64,000 bases of DNA from Pictodentalium vernedei (taxonomy: Eukaryota; Mollusca; Scaphopoda; Dentaliida; Dentaliidae). How positions within the stretch are numbered: the first letter of the stretch is position 1; each line of letters begins with the position of its first letter. A model generated the notes under the pieces. It was not told the origin of the DNA and did not search any database. It saw nothing but the letters and a program-made list of their open reading frames with translations. The position numbers and the translations under genes are program-made. The stretch lies in the NCBI GenBank assembly GCA_031216915.1, contig CM062297.1:539112971-539176970 (forward strand), given 5' to 3'. This document shows, piece by piece, positions 63,877 to 64,000 of this stretch.

Positions 63877-64000
63877 GATCCCTGGGAAGAGAAGCAATGC
63901 TGTGTTTCCTGTAGCAAACAATCCACTGGTAAAATAGGGACAAAACTCAATGCCTCTGGGCCTTTTTCGACATTGAGTGACACAATATTCATAAACAGAA

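Overview
This is a metazoan, non-coding, repeat-dominated window. There is no operon structure, long open frames are confined to transposable elements, and the sequence is full of short hairpins, tRNA-derived SINEs and tandem arrays. The repeat content suggests a marine invertebrate, most likely a lophotrochozoan such as a mollusc. The clues are tRNA-SINEs with (AATA)n tails, pearl/HINE-like elements with a (GTCC)n microsatellite beside a terminal hairpin and 150-175 bp core repeats, a DIRS element, a Penelope fragment and a Tc1-like fragment. The taxonomic call is inference. No complete host gene could be supported; one possible terminal exon sits at the right edge.

Layout. 1-2.4 kb: a ~243 bp satellite, an inverted-repeat block, a GTACAT palindromic run, and a four-unit satellite derived from the body of a SINE. 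2.4-5.7 kb: AT-rich sequence with hairpins and no gene. 5.73-9.59 kb: a long hairpin-ended element (family A) interrupted by a SINE and by a second complete hairpin-ended element (family B), then a TTAA-flanked MITE. 11.17-18.33 kb: a nearly complete DIRS-type tyrosine-recombinase retrotransposon with inverted terminal repeats and an internal complementary region. 19.2-21.3 kb: a truncated family A copy, a MITE, a SINE and a LINE ORF1 relic. 22.4-25.4 kb: another SINE, poly-G/poly-C runs and further hairpin-ended elements. 25.4-33.4 kb: about six copies of a ~1.1 kb unit separated by (CT)n microsatellites, one carrying an inserted element with four AGGTCAnnnTGACCT palindromes. 33.4-38.5 kb: a nine-unit hairpin-ended element and a pair of ~0.9 kb paralogous segments. 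38.5-43.6 kb: hairpins, a SINE, a LINE 3' end and a Penelope GIY-YIG fragment. 43.6-47.8 kb: two reverse-strand core arrays related to family A. 48-52.5 kb: a SINE, duplicated blocks, a fold-back and a TTAA MITE. 52.9-55.95 kb: three hairpin-headed elements nested in one another. 56.4-57.4 kb: a decayed full-length Tc1-like transposase. 58-64 kb: SINEs, hairpins and mostly unannotated sequence.

How the pieces work together. The DIRS element carries its own Gag-like, RT/RNase H/methyltransferase-like and recombinase frames, and its ITR/ICR layout is the one used for circular-intermediate replication. The hairpin-ended elements encode nothing visible. Their shared plan is terminal hairpin, subterminal inverted repeats, tandem core, a 3' hairpin in some, and a CTAG|T end in several. 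That plan fits non-autonomous Helitron/Helentron derivatives mobilised from elsewhere. The SINEs likewise depend on a LINE elsewhere in the genome. All period, copy-number and boundary values were read by eye and are approximate unless exact bases are given.
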